From Rhodosporidiobolus odoratus (Eukaryota > Basidiomycota > Microbotryomycetes > Sporidiobolales > Sporidiobolaceae): DNA of 64,000 nt. Positions within the stretch are counted from its first letter, which is position 1, and every line of letters starts with the position of its first letter. Below are positions 24,301 through 36,600 of this stretch, piece after piece. A model generated the notes under the pieces. That model saw nothing but the letters and a program-made list of their open reading frames with translations, was not told the DNA's origin and searched no databases. A program made the position numbers and the translations under genes. The stretch lies in assembly GCA_034387635.1 (NCBI GenBank), contig JAOANU010000013.1, positions 62,001 through 126,000 on the forward strand. Direction: 5' to 3'.

Positions 24301-24812
24301 TTGCTCTTTCCTCCGCTTTTCCCATCCAGGCATGATGAGCGGCTTGCTGTCAGCCAACGTTCGGTATACTGACTCTCCTGCTTTGCCTTCAGTTCTTCCC
24401 CGCCGACCTCATCTTCCTCGCTCTTGGCTTCCTTGGTCCCGAGGAGAGTGCTGTCAAAGCGCTTGGTCTCGACCAAGATGGGAGGTCCAACGTCAAGACG
24501 CCAGCCGGCAAGTACAAGACCAGCGTGGAGGGTGTCTTTGCTGCCGGAGACTGTCGTCGCGGACAATCTCTCATCGTCTGTACGTCGCTACTTCAGTTCC
24601 TTCTCGAAAGTTGTTTGCTCACCGGAACTCACTATGCAGGGGGTATCAACGAAGGCCGCAACTCGGCCGCTGAGGTCGACCGTTTCCTCATGGGCGAAAC
24701 TCGCCTCCCCGGCATTGGCTCGATCAAGCCTCGCTCTTTCAAGCCCGCCAAGTATACCTCACCAGTCGTTGTCCCGGACTCGACCGCAGATGTCGAGGCT
24801 GTCGCCGCCTAA
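15396..24812 (+). CDS. GLT1: Glutamate synthase [NADH] (GOGAT)
   Basis: A single chain of about 2,100 residues in roughly 30 exons. Order: a propeptide of about 92 residues; class II glutamine amidotransferase beginning at Cys93 (DACG joined to VGFVAHIKG), the cysteine that attacks glutamine; central domain; FMN/2-oxoglutarate synthase domain ([25 protein letters not shown]); 3Fe-4S cluster cysteines in [22 protein letters not shown] repeat domain (GAFLAPGI, YDFxx-type repeats); then the small-subunit-like part with 4Fe-4S cysteines (CQDCGIPFC), an FAD site ([15 protein letters not shown]) and an NADH site ([10 protein letters not shown]). It converts glutamine and 2-oxoglutarate to two glutamates, working with glutamine synthetase in ammonium assimilation. 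A 10-nt exon (20537-20546) carries the first 3Fe-4S cysteine; a 5-nt exon (22511-22515) completes FMKYKR. Confidence 0.96.
18407..18460 (+). repeat. CTTTCT repeat in a GOGAT intron
   Basis: Tandem pyrimidine repeats (TCTTTC units, then CT units) directly after the donor of the intron 18407-18583. Simple sequence, probably only a splicing-compatible pyrimidine tract. Confidence 0.8.
20537..20546 (+). other. 10-nt micro-exon of GOGAT
   Basis: TTGCATTATG lies between GCAG and GTGAGC. Joined to its neighbours it reads GCIM, completing the conserved 3Fe-4S cluster segment. Skipping it would remove a cluster cysteine and change frame. Confidence 0.75.
22511..22515 (+). other. 5-nt micro-exon of GOGAT
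   Basis: TACAA sits between GTGCAG and GTATAT. The upstream exon ends FMK in phase 0 and the downstream exon starts GCGTCTGACTGA. Direct joining gives a stop after three codons, while inserting TACAA gives FMKYKRLTEPYR, which matches the conserved eukaryotic GOGAT sequence at this site. Confidence 0.7.
23016..23035 (+). repeat. Poly(C) run, 20 nt, in a GOGAT intron
   Basis: A pure C run on the sense strand, inside the intron that starts GTAAGC at 22991 and ends at the CAG before GGCTTTGAAC (about 23125). Confidence 0.9.
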
Positions 24813-25239
24813 TCGTGTTGAACTGGTTTCTCTCGTCCACTTCTTCTCGCCACCTATACGCCTTCGCCTCTCTTCCCTTGACCTTATCATCTCATCTCGA
24901 CTGCTCTCATCCCGGACTTGTTGTTTCGCTTCGTATTGGTTTGCGCGGTTGAGCTCCGTCTGTTTTGGACGAAAGAAAAAGAAAGGCGTGTTGTTTTTGT
25001 CTCTACTCAGTGCCCCCTTTGCGTCCTCTCTCCTTCCCCCCTTTTCTAGATGATGTGCTGTAGTGCTCTTACCGTATGTCCAGTAGCGATGCAAAGTTTT
25101 GCGAGTCCTTGCACGATCGCTGGGAGGAAGAAAGGCAGCGTATATCGTTTCCTGCTTTTTCGGGCAGCCGTCTAGTGTGTAGAGGCTTTCTTCCGGATAA
25201 CAGGCGCGGTGATGGCCAGATTAAAGAGAGCCAGGCAAG
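24813..25239. other. Intergenic between GOGAT and NudC-like gene
   Basis: CT-rich 3' flank of the GOGAT gene followed by mixed sequence. The missing 5' exon of the NudC-like gene may lie here; candidate ATGs exist (25076, 25089) but I could not connect them in frame. Confidence 0.35.
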
Positions 25240-26728
25240 CAGTTTGAGTTCTCCGGTCGTGGTTGCCTCGAGGCCGCAACTCTTTTACCCTTCCTTCAAC
25301 ATTCGTTTGATCGCAACCTGTCTGCCTCGCCTGGAGATATCGCCCCGCCTGAACTGAGTGAGGAGGAACAGAAGGAGCTGGATCTGACCAATGCAGAACG
25401 GGAGAAGAGGGAGCAAGAAGGTGAGTTCTCTCATCTCAACGAGGAGAAACAACTCGACGAGTACGCACTTGGAAACTATGAAGCAAGTAGGAGAGGGTCT
25501 CGAGCCGTATCAGTCTGCAGGGAGTGGCAGTCTTAGGCTTATCCGTGTCGATCGACGCCCGTGGGAAGGGATCGAAGAAACGGGGGATGAAACGTTGGAC
25601 CGCCAGTCCGGCATGCGAAGCTAGGCTGGAGCATTGATCGCTCCTTTACGATACAAGTATACGTAGACGACGCCGCTGACCCTCTCTCGCCTACGACAGC
25701 TCTACCTTACCGATGGCGCCAAACACTGACCGACGTTACCGTTTCCGTCCCCGTACCGCCTGGAACCAAGGGCAAGCAGCTCGACGTCGTGCTGAAGAAG
25801 CTTTCGATCAAGGTCGGGCCCAAGGGAGAACCGCCAGTGTTGGAAGGAGAACTCGCCAAGGAGATCAAGGTCGACGATTCAACCACACTTGGTAAGCTCT
25901 ACCTTTTCCGCCAGTCCACGCTCACATAGGGAGTATGCTACTTCTCAACTAACCCAGCTCGACGCCCCAGACAACGCTCGGGAAATCACCATTTCGCTAG
26001 AGAAGGTCAACCAGCAAACATGGTGGCCTCACGTCGTCACTTCAGCAAACAAGATTGACACAACAAAGATCCAGCCCGAAAACTCGCAGCTGAGTGACCT
26101 CGACGGCGAGACGCGGGCAATGGTGGAGAAGATGGTGGTGAGTTGCAGCTTTTCCCTTTCTTCCCCTCCACGTTTCGTCGAGCTTCGAACGCGGCCACGC
26201 CTGCCGTACCGCGTCCAACCGTATCTAGAGTGGTAATATACCTAGAGAACAATGTCGCTGACGCTGTTTGACAACCGTTGTCTTACCCATGCTCAGTTCG
26301 GCAACCAGCAAAAGGTCCGCCACAGACTCTCTCTTTCGCGGCTTTGTTTCCTACCAGCTCCTGATCCAGTGGTGCCACGAACGAAGTAGAGGTGAGCGCT
26401 TTGCTGACCTCCTCTTTCCTGCAGCAAATGGGCAAACCTACCTCAGGCGAGCTGAAGAAGCAAGAGGTATGTTTCCTTTCTTTTACTCCAAGTTCGGGCT
26501 TTTCGACGGATAGCACAATTGCGCTGACGCCACAGTACAGAGCACTGACGCTGCCTTGAATGGCAGATATTACGGAAGTTTCGAGAGCAACATCACGACA
26601 TGGACTTGTCGAAGGCGTACATCCTCATTGATTCCCTAACGGTTGCCTGCGCCAGCGAAGCTCCCGCCATACCGACGCAGTACCGTGACGCTACCCGGGG
26701 CGTCGATAGTGTCAGCGGATCCAACTGA
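25240..26728 (+). CDS. NudC-like CS-domain protein (5' end unresolved)
   Basis: Exons inferred: about 25240-25420, 25700-25891, 25971-26137, 26297-26314, 26425-26466, 26567-26728. An acidic helical start ([24 protein letters not shown]) leads into the CS/p23-like domain: [20 protein letters not shown], then [15 protein letters not shown], the [13 protein letters not shown] motif, and [17 protein letters not shown]. The last two are hallmarks of the NudC family. The C-terminal MEKM-type helix with FGNQQK and [14 protein letters not shown] also matches. NudC proteins are Hsp90-linked co-chaperones needed for dynein-dependent nuclear movement. No in-frame ATG was found before 25420, so a short first exon is probably missing from this model; the 279-nt first intron is long for this genome. 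The extreme C-terminus beyond HHDMDLSKA is uncertain. Confidence 0.82.
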
Positions 26729-27315
26729 TGTACTTGCCGTCGCAGCAGGAAAATTGGTTGAAGCTACTGTGGTAGTCAAGTAAATATGCAAGACGGGGCG
26801 TACGCAGCGCTGCGCCCGCTTTCTGCTGAAATGGACAGGGCATGCGTTGCGTGGACTCTTGGCTGGGTATACTTGACTGTCCGACGGCTGGTCACCTTGT
26901 AACATAAGTTTTCTTACTGCACCGTCTCAGCCGATCTGTTGCCCGTCTTCTTCGACTCGTTCGTCTCTGAGGCTACAACCCTTGCTACCAGACAGCGCAG
27001 AATGCCGCCCGTCGTACGCCTCTCTGCTGCTCGAAGCAGCGCAGCCAATTAGCGACACGGCCGGGTCGACCTCGCCCACACCACGCGGGTTCTTGATGAG
27101 GCGATAGCAAGCTGTTTGCGCGGCCTGGTGATGCTTTGCTTGCAGCTTATGCCTTGCAGTGGCCACATCCCGGCAAGCGCTGCGCCGTCGCCTCCCTTCA
27201 CCGACAGCAATCGTCTGCTCATTTGAAACCACTTGAGAACCACCACCCCAATAATTTCCGATACTCTCAACCTTATTGACTGAGCCAAAGTAGCACCGGA
27301 CGATCCCGATACAGT
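26729..27315. other. Intergenic upstream of the ABC transporter
   Basis: About 590 bases with no credible reading frame. Expected to contain the transporter's promoter; no specific element identified. Confidence 0.4.
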
Positions 27316-30300
27316 ATGATTGAACAGCTTGTCCTGAGGTCAACTCCTCGAGCGGCGACGTCCGATGCTTGGTGTACTCGAGCAGGGGGCGGAGAAGTAT
27401 GGGACGGCGTAGATTTCGAGCGGTGCTTCCGGATCAAGTGAGTTTTCTTCACGACGTAACTGTCTGCCTGCTCCGCCGCTAATGCATCTGATCCCGTGAC
27501 AGGCTCTTCGACGGCATCATTCCCCTCATTTTCCTTTCCCCCTCGCTTTTATTCCTCTCATTCCACGCGCTTCGCTCCGCCTATTCACTTCTTACCTCGC
27601 ACGACAAACACCTACCCTCGCACATACGCCTCACCAACCAGGAAGCCAGCAGCTCGACGCCTATTGCTCGAGCAGAAACCAGCGTCCTTCGCACCGTGGC
27701 GGAGAAGCAGAGTCCCGACTGGCATACTCAGGCGACGCAGAAAGAGCTACTCGGTGAGGTCGACGAGCGGGAGGAGGACAAGACCGGCAGGCTGAACTTG
27801 AAGGTTGCGGCCGGCGCAGTATGGGGATGCAAGAAAGACTTACTGGGATTCATGCTGTCGGCGGCAGTGGCTGGAGTCTTGGTCATCAAGGTTGTCAGGG
27901 GTGCGAATGCGAGTGAGGATGGGCGGGCCTGGGTGGTCATCGAGCTGGTTTCGTGGGTAAGTCGCAATTCTCCTTGTCTACTGGTGTTCCGGGTTACAAG
28001 TTAGCCTTCCCCATCATAGCGAACTCCTGCCACAATGGCCTAGGGTAGTAAGGAGCGAGCTAGCACTGACCTTTCTGTATCTTCAGGCGTGGGCGACTCT
28101 GCTCTTCCTGTTCAAGCTCGCACTTTCCTTCACACACCAGCTCTTCGCTCTGCAGCATCGCAACCTATCTCATCGCGACCTCTCTCCCTGGTACACCACA
28201 TACGAAAGGTATCTCATCCCGTTCCTCGTTCTCTACTCCTCTCTTACCGCCTTCTTTGACGCCCGAACCGCTCTCCTCGACTACCAGTCCTTCCCCTACG
28301 GCCCCTCCCTCCCTGCACTCAAGGTCGAAGCAGCACTCTTCCTCCTATCGAGCTTGCTCCTCCTCGCGGAGGTCTTCGCCCCTCGCCCTTCCCGCTTCGC
28401 CTCTCGCTCTCCTCACAAGGCTGCATCATCCAGTTCAACCTACGTCGACGCCAAGGGCAACCCTCTCCCTCCACCTAGGGAGATCAACGCCTCCCTTTTC
28501 TCGCATGCGACCTGGTCCTACATGGAAGGCTTCCAGTTTCGCTCAACCTTCCCTTCAGCATACAGCGTCGGCTCTATCAAGATGGACTCGGTACCCGATC
28601 TTCGCCCGGATGACAAGACGGCTCGAGTGCTCCTCGCCTACCGTCAGTCTCTTCACGACCTGGACGCACTGCTCGTTCGCCTTCCTGCTTCTCTGAGGCG
28701 TCGGCTCGCCGGAGGGAAAGGCAACTCCCTCGCCGAGGACCTCCCCCTCGTAGTCAAGCTGCTCCACTTTTTCTCGCCTTTATTGGCACTCCAGACCTTC
28801 TACTCGCTCCTCTTCGCCGCCTTCAGCCCTATACCCTCGCTTATGCTCAAAGCTATTCTTGCTCACCTGAACAAGCGCAACCGGGGCGAGAATGCACCTA
28901 CGCATGTCGCCGTGCTCTACGCTGCTGTGCTCCTAATCTCGACGGTAGCTACCTCGTTGACCTCTTGCCAGGCGTACTTCGTTGGTCAGCGCACCTGCAT
29001 AAGGTGCGGCTTTTTCGCTTCTCCCCGTCACCTTTTTGTTTTCGAGCCGATTCTGACGCGTTTACTTCCTGCTGACCATTCCTTTCTCATCCTTGGTTCC
29101 AGGGTTCGCTCTCTCATTGTCGGAGAAGCCCTCGCCAAAGCGCTTCGACGCAAGGATCAGGCCGGGCGATCAACAAGCAGCTCTTCCGATGGAGCCAGTA
29201 TTCCTGAAGTCGAAGCGGATAATAGACAAGCGGGGACCGGGAAGATTCTGAATCTCATCAGCGCCGATACCTATCGCCGTACGTAGCCCTAACGTTCCTC
29301 TTCCCTTGCGACATACTAAACCTGTTCCTATTGAGCAGTTTCGGAAATCGCTGGATACTTGCACGACATAGTAACCCTCCCAATCTCCATCGCGGCTGTG
29401 CTCTACCTTTTGTACCGCCTGCTGGGCGTCAGTGCCTTAGCCGGAGTTCGTCCTCCACCTCCTGCTAGTTTCTCTTCACTGCTGATACTTGTTTCTATTC
29501 GCAGGTGGTTGCTTACGTTCTCATTGTCCCGACGCATGGGTGGCTAGGAAAGGTGCGTCGCAAGCCTCAATTGCCTTGTCTCCCAGTCTCGCTATTTCCT
29601 GAGGGCCCTGACTGAGCCTTTTGCCCGCTTCCAGCTGGCTACGCGATATCAGCTTGAGTTCATGGAAGCTGCCGACGGGCGTCTCAACCTCGCGTCGGAA
29701 GTTCTCGCCCAAATTCGCATCGTCAAGTTCTTCGCGTACGTCCCGCTTTTCTGCCCTGTCAGAAAGAGCTTTGTCTAACGAAGGAATGAGTTTCAGCTGG
29801 GAGCGCAAATTCCTCGACAAGATGGGTGAACGGCGAGCCGCAGAGGTGATGGCACTGCACAAGTGCTATGCTGTCACTACACTAGGCAGCGTGTTCATCT
29901 TTGGACTACCTGTTCTCGTCTCACTGGCGACATTCTTGTTCCACACAAAGGGTATGCCCTTCCTTCCGACGCTGAAAGCGGAACACGGGGCTGACAGGTT
30001 CCTTGGGCAGTCATGAACCAGCCTCTCAGTGCAGAAACCGCCTTTACCGCTTTGGCTCTGTTTAACGTTATTCGGGTTCCGCTTGGCAATCTCGTCCACG
30101 GTGCGCTCTGTCCCTGTATTATACTATTGTACAGCAGCTGATCATCTCCTGTCCCAGTTTACGTCAACTCCCTGCAAGCCCTCGTCTCGCTCCGCCGTAT
30201 CGACGAGTACCTCCATGAGGAAGAGACGCACAAGTACTCGATCTTGCAGGAGGCCGCTTCCGACGGCTCGAGCAAGATCGGCTTTGTCAACGCCACCTTC

Positions 30301-33300
30301 ACCTGGGCTGCGGAAGACAACGCCCGGGCAGACACCGATGTCTTCCGCCTCGACAACCTGAACCTCCGGTTCCCCGAGGAAAAGCTGAGCATTATTCTCG
30401 GTCCCGGTACGTACTGTCTTCCCACTCTCTTCAGCAGTATCCTGACTGACTCCCTCTTCCGTTTTAGTCGGATCTGGCAAAAGCACCGTCCTTCTCTCCC
30501 TCCTCGGCGAAACCAACAAGCTCTCCGGCTCCAGCTTCCTACCTTCTCCCGTCATTCGCTCCACCGCTTCTGATCCATCTCTTCTCACCGAAACTACCGC
30601 GTACGCCGCACAGTCGGCATGGCTGCTCTCGGCGTCTATCCGCGACAACATCCTTTTTGGTAGCCAGCTCAACTTCAAGCGGTATCAGGCGACGCTTGAA
30701 GCGTGTGCGCTCTTGCCGGATCTGAAGCAGTTTGACCTAGGAGACGAGACTGAGGTGGGAGAGAAGGGCACGGTTCTTTCCGGTACGCCTGACCTTCTCA
30801 GCTGCGCTTGTCGGGCTCTACTAACCATCGGTGTCTTTCTGCAGGCGGTCAGAAAGCTCGCATTGCTCTCGCTCGCGCCATCTACTCCTCCGCCAAGTAT
30901 GTCCTCCTCGACGACGTCCTCTCCGCTGTCGACTCTCACACGGCTCAGCACCTCGTTGACCGCTGCTTGAACGGCAAGCTCATGCAACACCGCACCTGCG
31001 TCCTCGTCACCCACGCCGTCGACCTCTGCTTGCCGCGTGCTAGCTACGTCGTCACGCTCGACCATGGCGCAGTCGTCTCGGCTGGACTGCCCGAGACGAT
31101 CACCAAGTCTCGTCTCGTGCAGCTCGAGAAGGAGCAAGATGAATACTCTGCCGCTCACCAGCCGCACGAGGGGGAGGCTGCTCCGGGGACCATCGAAGCC
31201 GCACTCGAGGATGAGCCGGATACAGTGCCGCAGGGGCAGGATGAGGAGAGCAGGAAGAAACACGAAGCGCTCAAACTGGTTAAGGAGGAGACCCAGAGCG
31301 AAGGCATGCTTCCTTCTTATTTTGGCAATGTCGACCGCTTACTTACCTGCCCTTCTATCCCCAGGTGCGGTCAAGAAGGAGGTTTACTTCACCTACCTCA
31401 AGGCCTTCGGCGGCTGGCCCATCGTTCTTCTCACCGTTGCGATCTTTGCCGGAGCTCAACTCGCGGATGTTGGTACGGGTGCAGACCCGCATCCTTTCTA
31501 TATCAGCTTACTTATCTCACCTTGTCTTTGTCTAGCCGTCAACCTTGCACTTCGATACTGGGCTCAAGCGTTCGAGGACCCCTCAACCTCAGGGTCCGCA
31601 GAGGCGAATGCTCAGGAGCTGCACAGCTCAGACTACTGGCTGGTAGTCTATTGTGCTTTCGCTCTCGCCAACCTCACCCTGATTGTTCTGCGTAGCGGCC
31701 TCTGTCAGTCCGTCCCTGTTTCCTCATACCGGTTCCTGTTGACTCTTCTGCATCTCTTCAGTCTTTTGGGCTGGACTGAGCGCTGCGAAGACACTCTATG
31801 CGAAGCTGATGGACTCGATCTTGGGTGCACCTAGTAAGTGGCTGTGGTCTCGGCCTTGCCTCGCTTGGAGTAGAGCTAACGACGCGGTTTCAGTCCGCTT
31901 CTTCGATTCGACTCCGACAGGACGCATTCTCAACCGTCTGAGTAAAGATCAGAGCGCCGTCGACCAAGACTTTGTCTTCTATAGCATGCACTACCTCGCC
32001 GATTTGGGTGTCTGCGTCGGCACGGTCGGGGTGATCTCAGCAACGCTGCCGGCGTTCCTCCCCGTAGCTGTAGCTGTCGGCCTTTTCTATGCGTTTCTCA
32101 CACGTATATACCTCTGCTCCTCCCGCGAGCTGAAGCGCTTTGGTATGTCTCGATCGTTTGCTCTGTACCGCAACTTTCCTTTTCTTCCTCTGAAACCTTC
32201 ACGCCCCCCATGTCGCAGAATCCGTCACGCGCTCGCCAATCTTTTCGCTCTTCGGAGAGGCGCTCCAGGGCGTCTCGACGATCCGGGCTTATGGAGACGG
32301 CGCTCGCTTCTTGCGAAACATTTTCGACCTTCTCGATCAGAACAACCGACCGGCTTTTACTCTCTGTGCGCCTTTCCTTCTGTGTCCTCGTTTGAGCACC
32401 GCAGTCCCGTAGGCTGATGCTGCTTGCTTGCATGTCGTACAGTCCTCGGTCACCACTGGCTTGCAGTGCGAGTTGACACTATTGCCGCTGTGATGAGCTT
32501 TCTCGCGACACTGTTGGCGATTCTTTGTATGTACTTCCTCTTCTCTTTATCGTCAAGGATTCTCAAGTTATTGTTCCTCGCTTACTGAAATCTTATTATA
32601 GCCTCTCTTCCGCCTGCGCTTTCTGGCTTCGTCCTTTCCACCACTCTCGGCTTCAATCAGCACATCGGTCAGGTTGTGCGGATCTCTGCAGATGTCGAAA
32701 TGCAAGCCAACTCGATTGAACGAGTGCAGGAATGTAAGCAGCTGACCCCCTTCCGTCTCCCTCTTCCTTCCGTTTGCATGCTATCGAATCAACAGCTGAC
32801 CGCGAACTTCTCTTTTTCTTGGCAGATACCCAGCTCGAACAAGAGTCGAAGGGCGGGATCAAGCCTCCTGCGATCTGGCCTACCCGCGGTGGAAGCATTT
32901 CGGTCAACCAGCTTACCGCCAGCTACGCACCGGATCTTCCCCCGGTTCTCAAGGGCGTGTCGTTCGAGGTCAAGGGAGGAGAGAAGGTCGGAATCGTCGG
33001 ACGAACAGGCACGCTTTTATCATCGCTCTTTGCCCCCTTGCCGCGCATCGGCTGACCCTCAAGTTGATCACAGGCTCCGGCAAATCTACCCTCGGCCTCT
33101 CCTTCTTTCGCTTCATCGAGCCGTCGAGCGGAAACGTCACGATTGACGGTCTCGACATCAACACCTTGAACCTTCAAGACCTGCGAAGCCGCCTCACAAT
33201 TGTCGCGCAGGAAGCCGCCCTGTTTGCCGGAACGCTCCGCTTCAATCTCGGTAAGCCTGCTCTTCTTCCTACCCCGTGTGTCATGGAGACCCACTGATAC

Positions 33301-34082
33301 TTCTCTTGGTCGCAGACCCCTTCGACCAGCACTCTGATGTAGACGTCTGGAATGCCCTGCAGCGGGTTCAGATGGCTGCTCCCGGTGCATCGGGCACCAC
33401 TCCCCGCCCCACGCCCGGTCCGAGCCGCGCAGCAAGCGTCCGGAGCGGGAGTGAGGGGACTACGGCAGCGGACGAGGCAACGGAGCGCTACGTGGTCAAG
33501 TCGCTCGAGATGGTGGTGAGCGAAGGAGGGAAGAACTTTTCTGCCGGTGCGTCCTCAGTTTTCCATCTATCCCTGATATCCTCTTTGCTGGGTATAGTCA
33601 CTCATGAGCTCACGTCTACTTGCTCACAGGCCAACGTCAACTCCTCGCCCTCGCTCGGAGTATCCTCAAGCTCAAACGCTCTTCCATCCTCATTCTGGAC
33701 GAGTCGACGGCTTCTTTGGATCACGCTACCGACGAGCGGATCCAGCAGACGATCAGGGAGGAGATGTCGGATGCGACGATCCTGTGCATCGCTCGTGAGT
33801 GACCTCGTTTTTTTCCTTCTGCTCGCTTGCCCAACTTTCGCTAACCTTGTTCTCTTCCCCGCCTTGCTACGTGTTCCTCTGTCAGATCGCCTCCGCACCA
33901 TCATCGACTACGACAAAATCCTAGTCCTCCACCATGGCGTCGTGCAAGAATACGACACGCCGCTCAACCTCCTCGCCAAAGAAGATTCGGCGTTCGCAGC
34001 GTTATGTAGGAAGAGTGGCGAGTATGAGATCCTGAAAGAGATGGCGGAGACGGGGACCGCGTGCAGGCACTCCAAGGTGTAG
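27316..34082 (+). CDS. ABCC (MRP-type) full ABC transporter
   Basis: The start is the ATG at 27316 (first intron 27438-27502). The N-terminus has about five hydrophobic segments (such as [20 protein letters not shown] and [19 protein letters not shown]), which form a TMD0 as in Ycf1/Bpt1/Ybt1. TMD1 follows, then NBD1 with Walker A GPVGSGKST, signature [15 protein letters not shown] and Walker [13 protein letters not shown], where Asp replaces the catalytic Glu. TMD2 comes next, then NBD2 with GRTGSGKST, a deviant signature [15 protein letters not shown] and intact [12 protein letters not shown]. This asymmetry (degenerate site 1, active site 2) is usual for ABCC proteins. Expected role: ATP-driven export of glutathione conjugates, bile-acid-like or other organic anions, most likely into the vacuole; the substrate cannot be read from sequence. 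Many short introns; about 1,500-1,600 residues. Confidence 0.92.
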
Positions 34083-34880
34083 AGTTGGTGTAGAGGCTAC
34101 TTGGCTCGCCGAGATCTGCGAACCGGAATGTATATCGGTCTTTTCCCGCTTCATGCGAACCTTTCCGAGTCATTCCTGATTTCCCGACAGCTTTTCAGCA
34201 ACCCATGGTAGGTCGGGAAGCAGGGTTCTTATGCGAGTCGCCAACGAGAGAGAGCAGAAGTATGAGATGCCGCATTCAAAACCCAAAAGTCCCAACGGCC
34301 GAAATCTGCTTTACTTTGATCAAGCAGTAACGCAGCGTCGCAGTGAGAAAGTCCAGCCCAGCGTTGGATACGCGACAGTTCTCGTCTTGAGGGGAAGAAT
34401 CGAAGGGAAGGGGGAAAAGGTCTTGCTACAGATTGGTCACACAACGCCTTTTACGCAACTACAGACGGAAAGAAGGAAAGCGCGCACATCATGTTCCTTT
34501 TTGGGGGGCTTGGGAGGGGGGCCAGAGTCTTCGGAGGCGAAAGATGGGAGAGAGAGGGTGGAAGGGGGCGGGGGAAGGGGGCGAAAACGTGAAGAAAGTC
34601 GACCGGAGGACGGCGGCCCGACGAGACAAGGACGAGAGTTGGGAGAGAACCTCGGCAGGGGCAAGGCCAAGGCCTCGGGGGAAAAGGGAGATGGCGATAG
34701 TGGGCAATTTGAGGCGAGGCGAAGTAGTCGATAGAGTAGTAGAAGAGAAGAGAAGGGGAGAAGGGCATTGTTGGGTTTTCAGGGGGAGTTTTATCAAGAG
34801 GCAAGATCGAGAGTAGGCGAGAAGGCGAGGAGGAAAACAAGCGAATTTGGAGGGCTGTGGGGGACGGGAGAAGTCTGGAT
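34083..34880. other. Intergenic between convergent genes, purine-rich
   Basis: The 3' ends of the ABC transporter (plus) and KH-protein gene (minus) face each other here. From about 34480 to 34830 the plus strand is strongly G/A-rich, that is C/T-rich in the KH transcript's sense direction, which may be its 3' untranslated region. No gene seen. Confidence 0.5.
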
Positions 34881-36437
34881 TTAGGCCTCGCCGGCGCCGT
34901 CCTGCTGAGCCTGAGCCTGCTCATCCTGAACGGACTGGACACGGCGTTCCTTCTCCGACTCGAGCTGGTTGTAGAGAAGGAAGAGAGCCTTCTCGTTGTT
35001 CCTGCGAGACACAATACCCACCTCGTCAGCACGAATGACACGATGGGGACGACACGCAGAGGAGAACGAACTCAGGGAGACCCGAGATGACAAACATGCG
35101 CTCGCCAGTGTCGTCGTGGGCGGTTTTGGCAATGCTGATGCGCGAGCCGGAGAGACGACGAATCTCGTTGATCTTCGTACCGCCGCGACCGATGATGCAA
35201 CCACTGTATACGAGGGGAGAAATCGTAGAGATATGGTCAATCTGGCTCCGAAGCGGGGAGAAGGAAGAGATTGGGGAAAGCACTTACACCATGTCCGAAG
35301 GGATAGAGATCTTCTGCTCCCTCCAGTTGGGGTCACTCTCGCTGCCAACGACCGTTCCACCGAGACCCTGACCCTGAGGGAAACTCCTCCTCTGACCCTG
35401 CTGACCGCCAAACGCGGCACCACCACGCGCACCAAAGCCCTGACCCTGGGGTCCAGTCCTTGCGCCACGCTGCTGAGTGTACCCCTGCTGCGAGACGAAC
35501 CCGTTGGCCGGCTGACCGGGCGCACCGGCTCCACCAAGTCCCTCAGCCCCCGGGTGGTACAAAACGGTACCCTGACTGCGCTCCCAGTCGTCAATCAAGC
35601 ACTTGGCAATCTCTCCCACCGCAATGTTGATGGCCTCGGGCTGCCCGGAAACCTCGACGATGCGCTCAGTCGACTGGGGGAGCATCTCCTTGGAGGCGAC
35701 CATGCGAGCGCCCGAGTCTTCCTGGATTTGACGGATCTTGGCACCGCCCTTGCCGATGACGGAACCGATGAGGAGGTGAGAGATGAGGAGACGGATCGAG
35801 GCCGAGGCAGAGGGGGAGACGGGAGCCGGGGCGGACTCGCCAGTGGGCGACGAGGGAGCCGGGACCGGGTTCTCGAGGATGGTCTGGGCGACGAGGGAGT
35901 AGGCCTGCGAGTTTTACAAGGACAAGTATGGATTCTTCGCGTCAGTATCACGTGCGGCCTCTGAGGGTGAGAGGGTGCGATGCCGGCATTGCACCGCTTC
36001 CGGTAGAAAAGGATCGAGGAAGGACTGGCAAACATACCTTGGCAACGCTCTCGACGGTACCGCCAATGCTCAAGACACGGTCAGGAACGCCGGGGACGAC
36101 CTTGCTAACGCCAGCCTTGACGTTGGCGTCCTGACGGATCTGGGCGATAGTCGCGCCGGCACGACCGATCACGACACCTGAAGCGGAGTTGACAAGAGCT
36201 CTGATCAGCTTGCTATAGGGATAGAGAGAGAGAGAGAGAGAGAGCGTGTTGTAACTAACCGGCTTCCTTTGAGCTAACGAGAGCGCGAAGAGTGAGACCA
36301 TCGTCCTCCGTCTGACCGGGTTGGTGAACCTGATCGTAAGCGTTGGGGTCGGAAGAGTTGGCGATGGTAGCGGCGGTAGGAGCAGCAGCCGGAGTGTTGG
36401 CGGGAACGTGAACAGCGGCAGAGTCAGGGGAGGACAT
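34881..36437 (-). CDS. Triple-KH RNA-binding protein, PCBP/hnRNP K type
   Basis: Starts at ATG 36437 (first exon to 36260) and stops at 34883-34881. Three KH domains are visible: KH1 with VVIGRAGATIAQIR, KH2 with SVIGKGGAKIRQIQEDSGA, KH3 with CIIGRGGTKINEIRRLSGS. All three keep the GXXG loop (GRAG, GKGG, GRGG). The order, two KH near the N-terminus, a Gly/Gln-rich linker (about 35370-35540) and a C-terminal KH, is that of poly(C)-binding proteins and yeast Pbp2/Hek2. These bind C-rich single-stranded RNA and control mRNA stability, localisation and translation. A 68-nt poly(C) run lies 95-162 nt upstream of the start on the same strand. The domain call is certain; RNA preference is inferred from architecture. 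Confidence 0.92.
36225..36243 (-). repeat. GA/CT dinucleotide repeat in KH-gene intron 1
   Basis: A GA run on the plus strand, CT on the transcript, placed in the first intron of the KH gene where it can act as part of its pyrimidine tract. Confidence 0.8.
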
Positions 36438-36531
36438 GATGGGTTGAGAGTGTTTGGAGGAGGGGAAAGGGGGAGAATGGGAGGGAAGGGAAGGAGAAGG
36501 AGATGGAGAAGGAGAAGAACGGAGAGGACAA

Positions 36532-36600
<69 letters not shown>

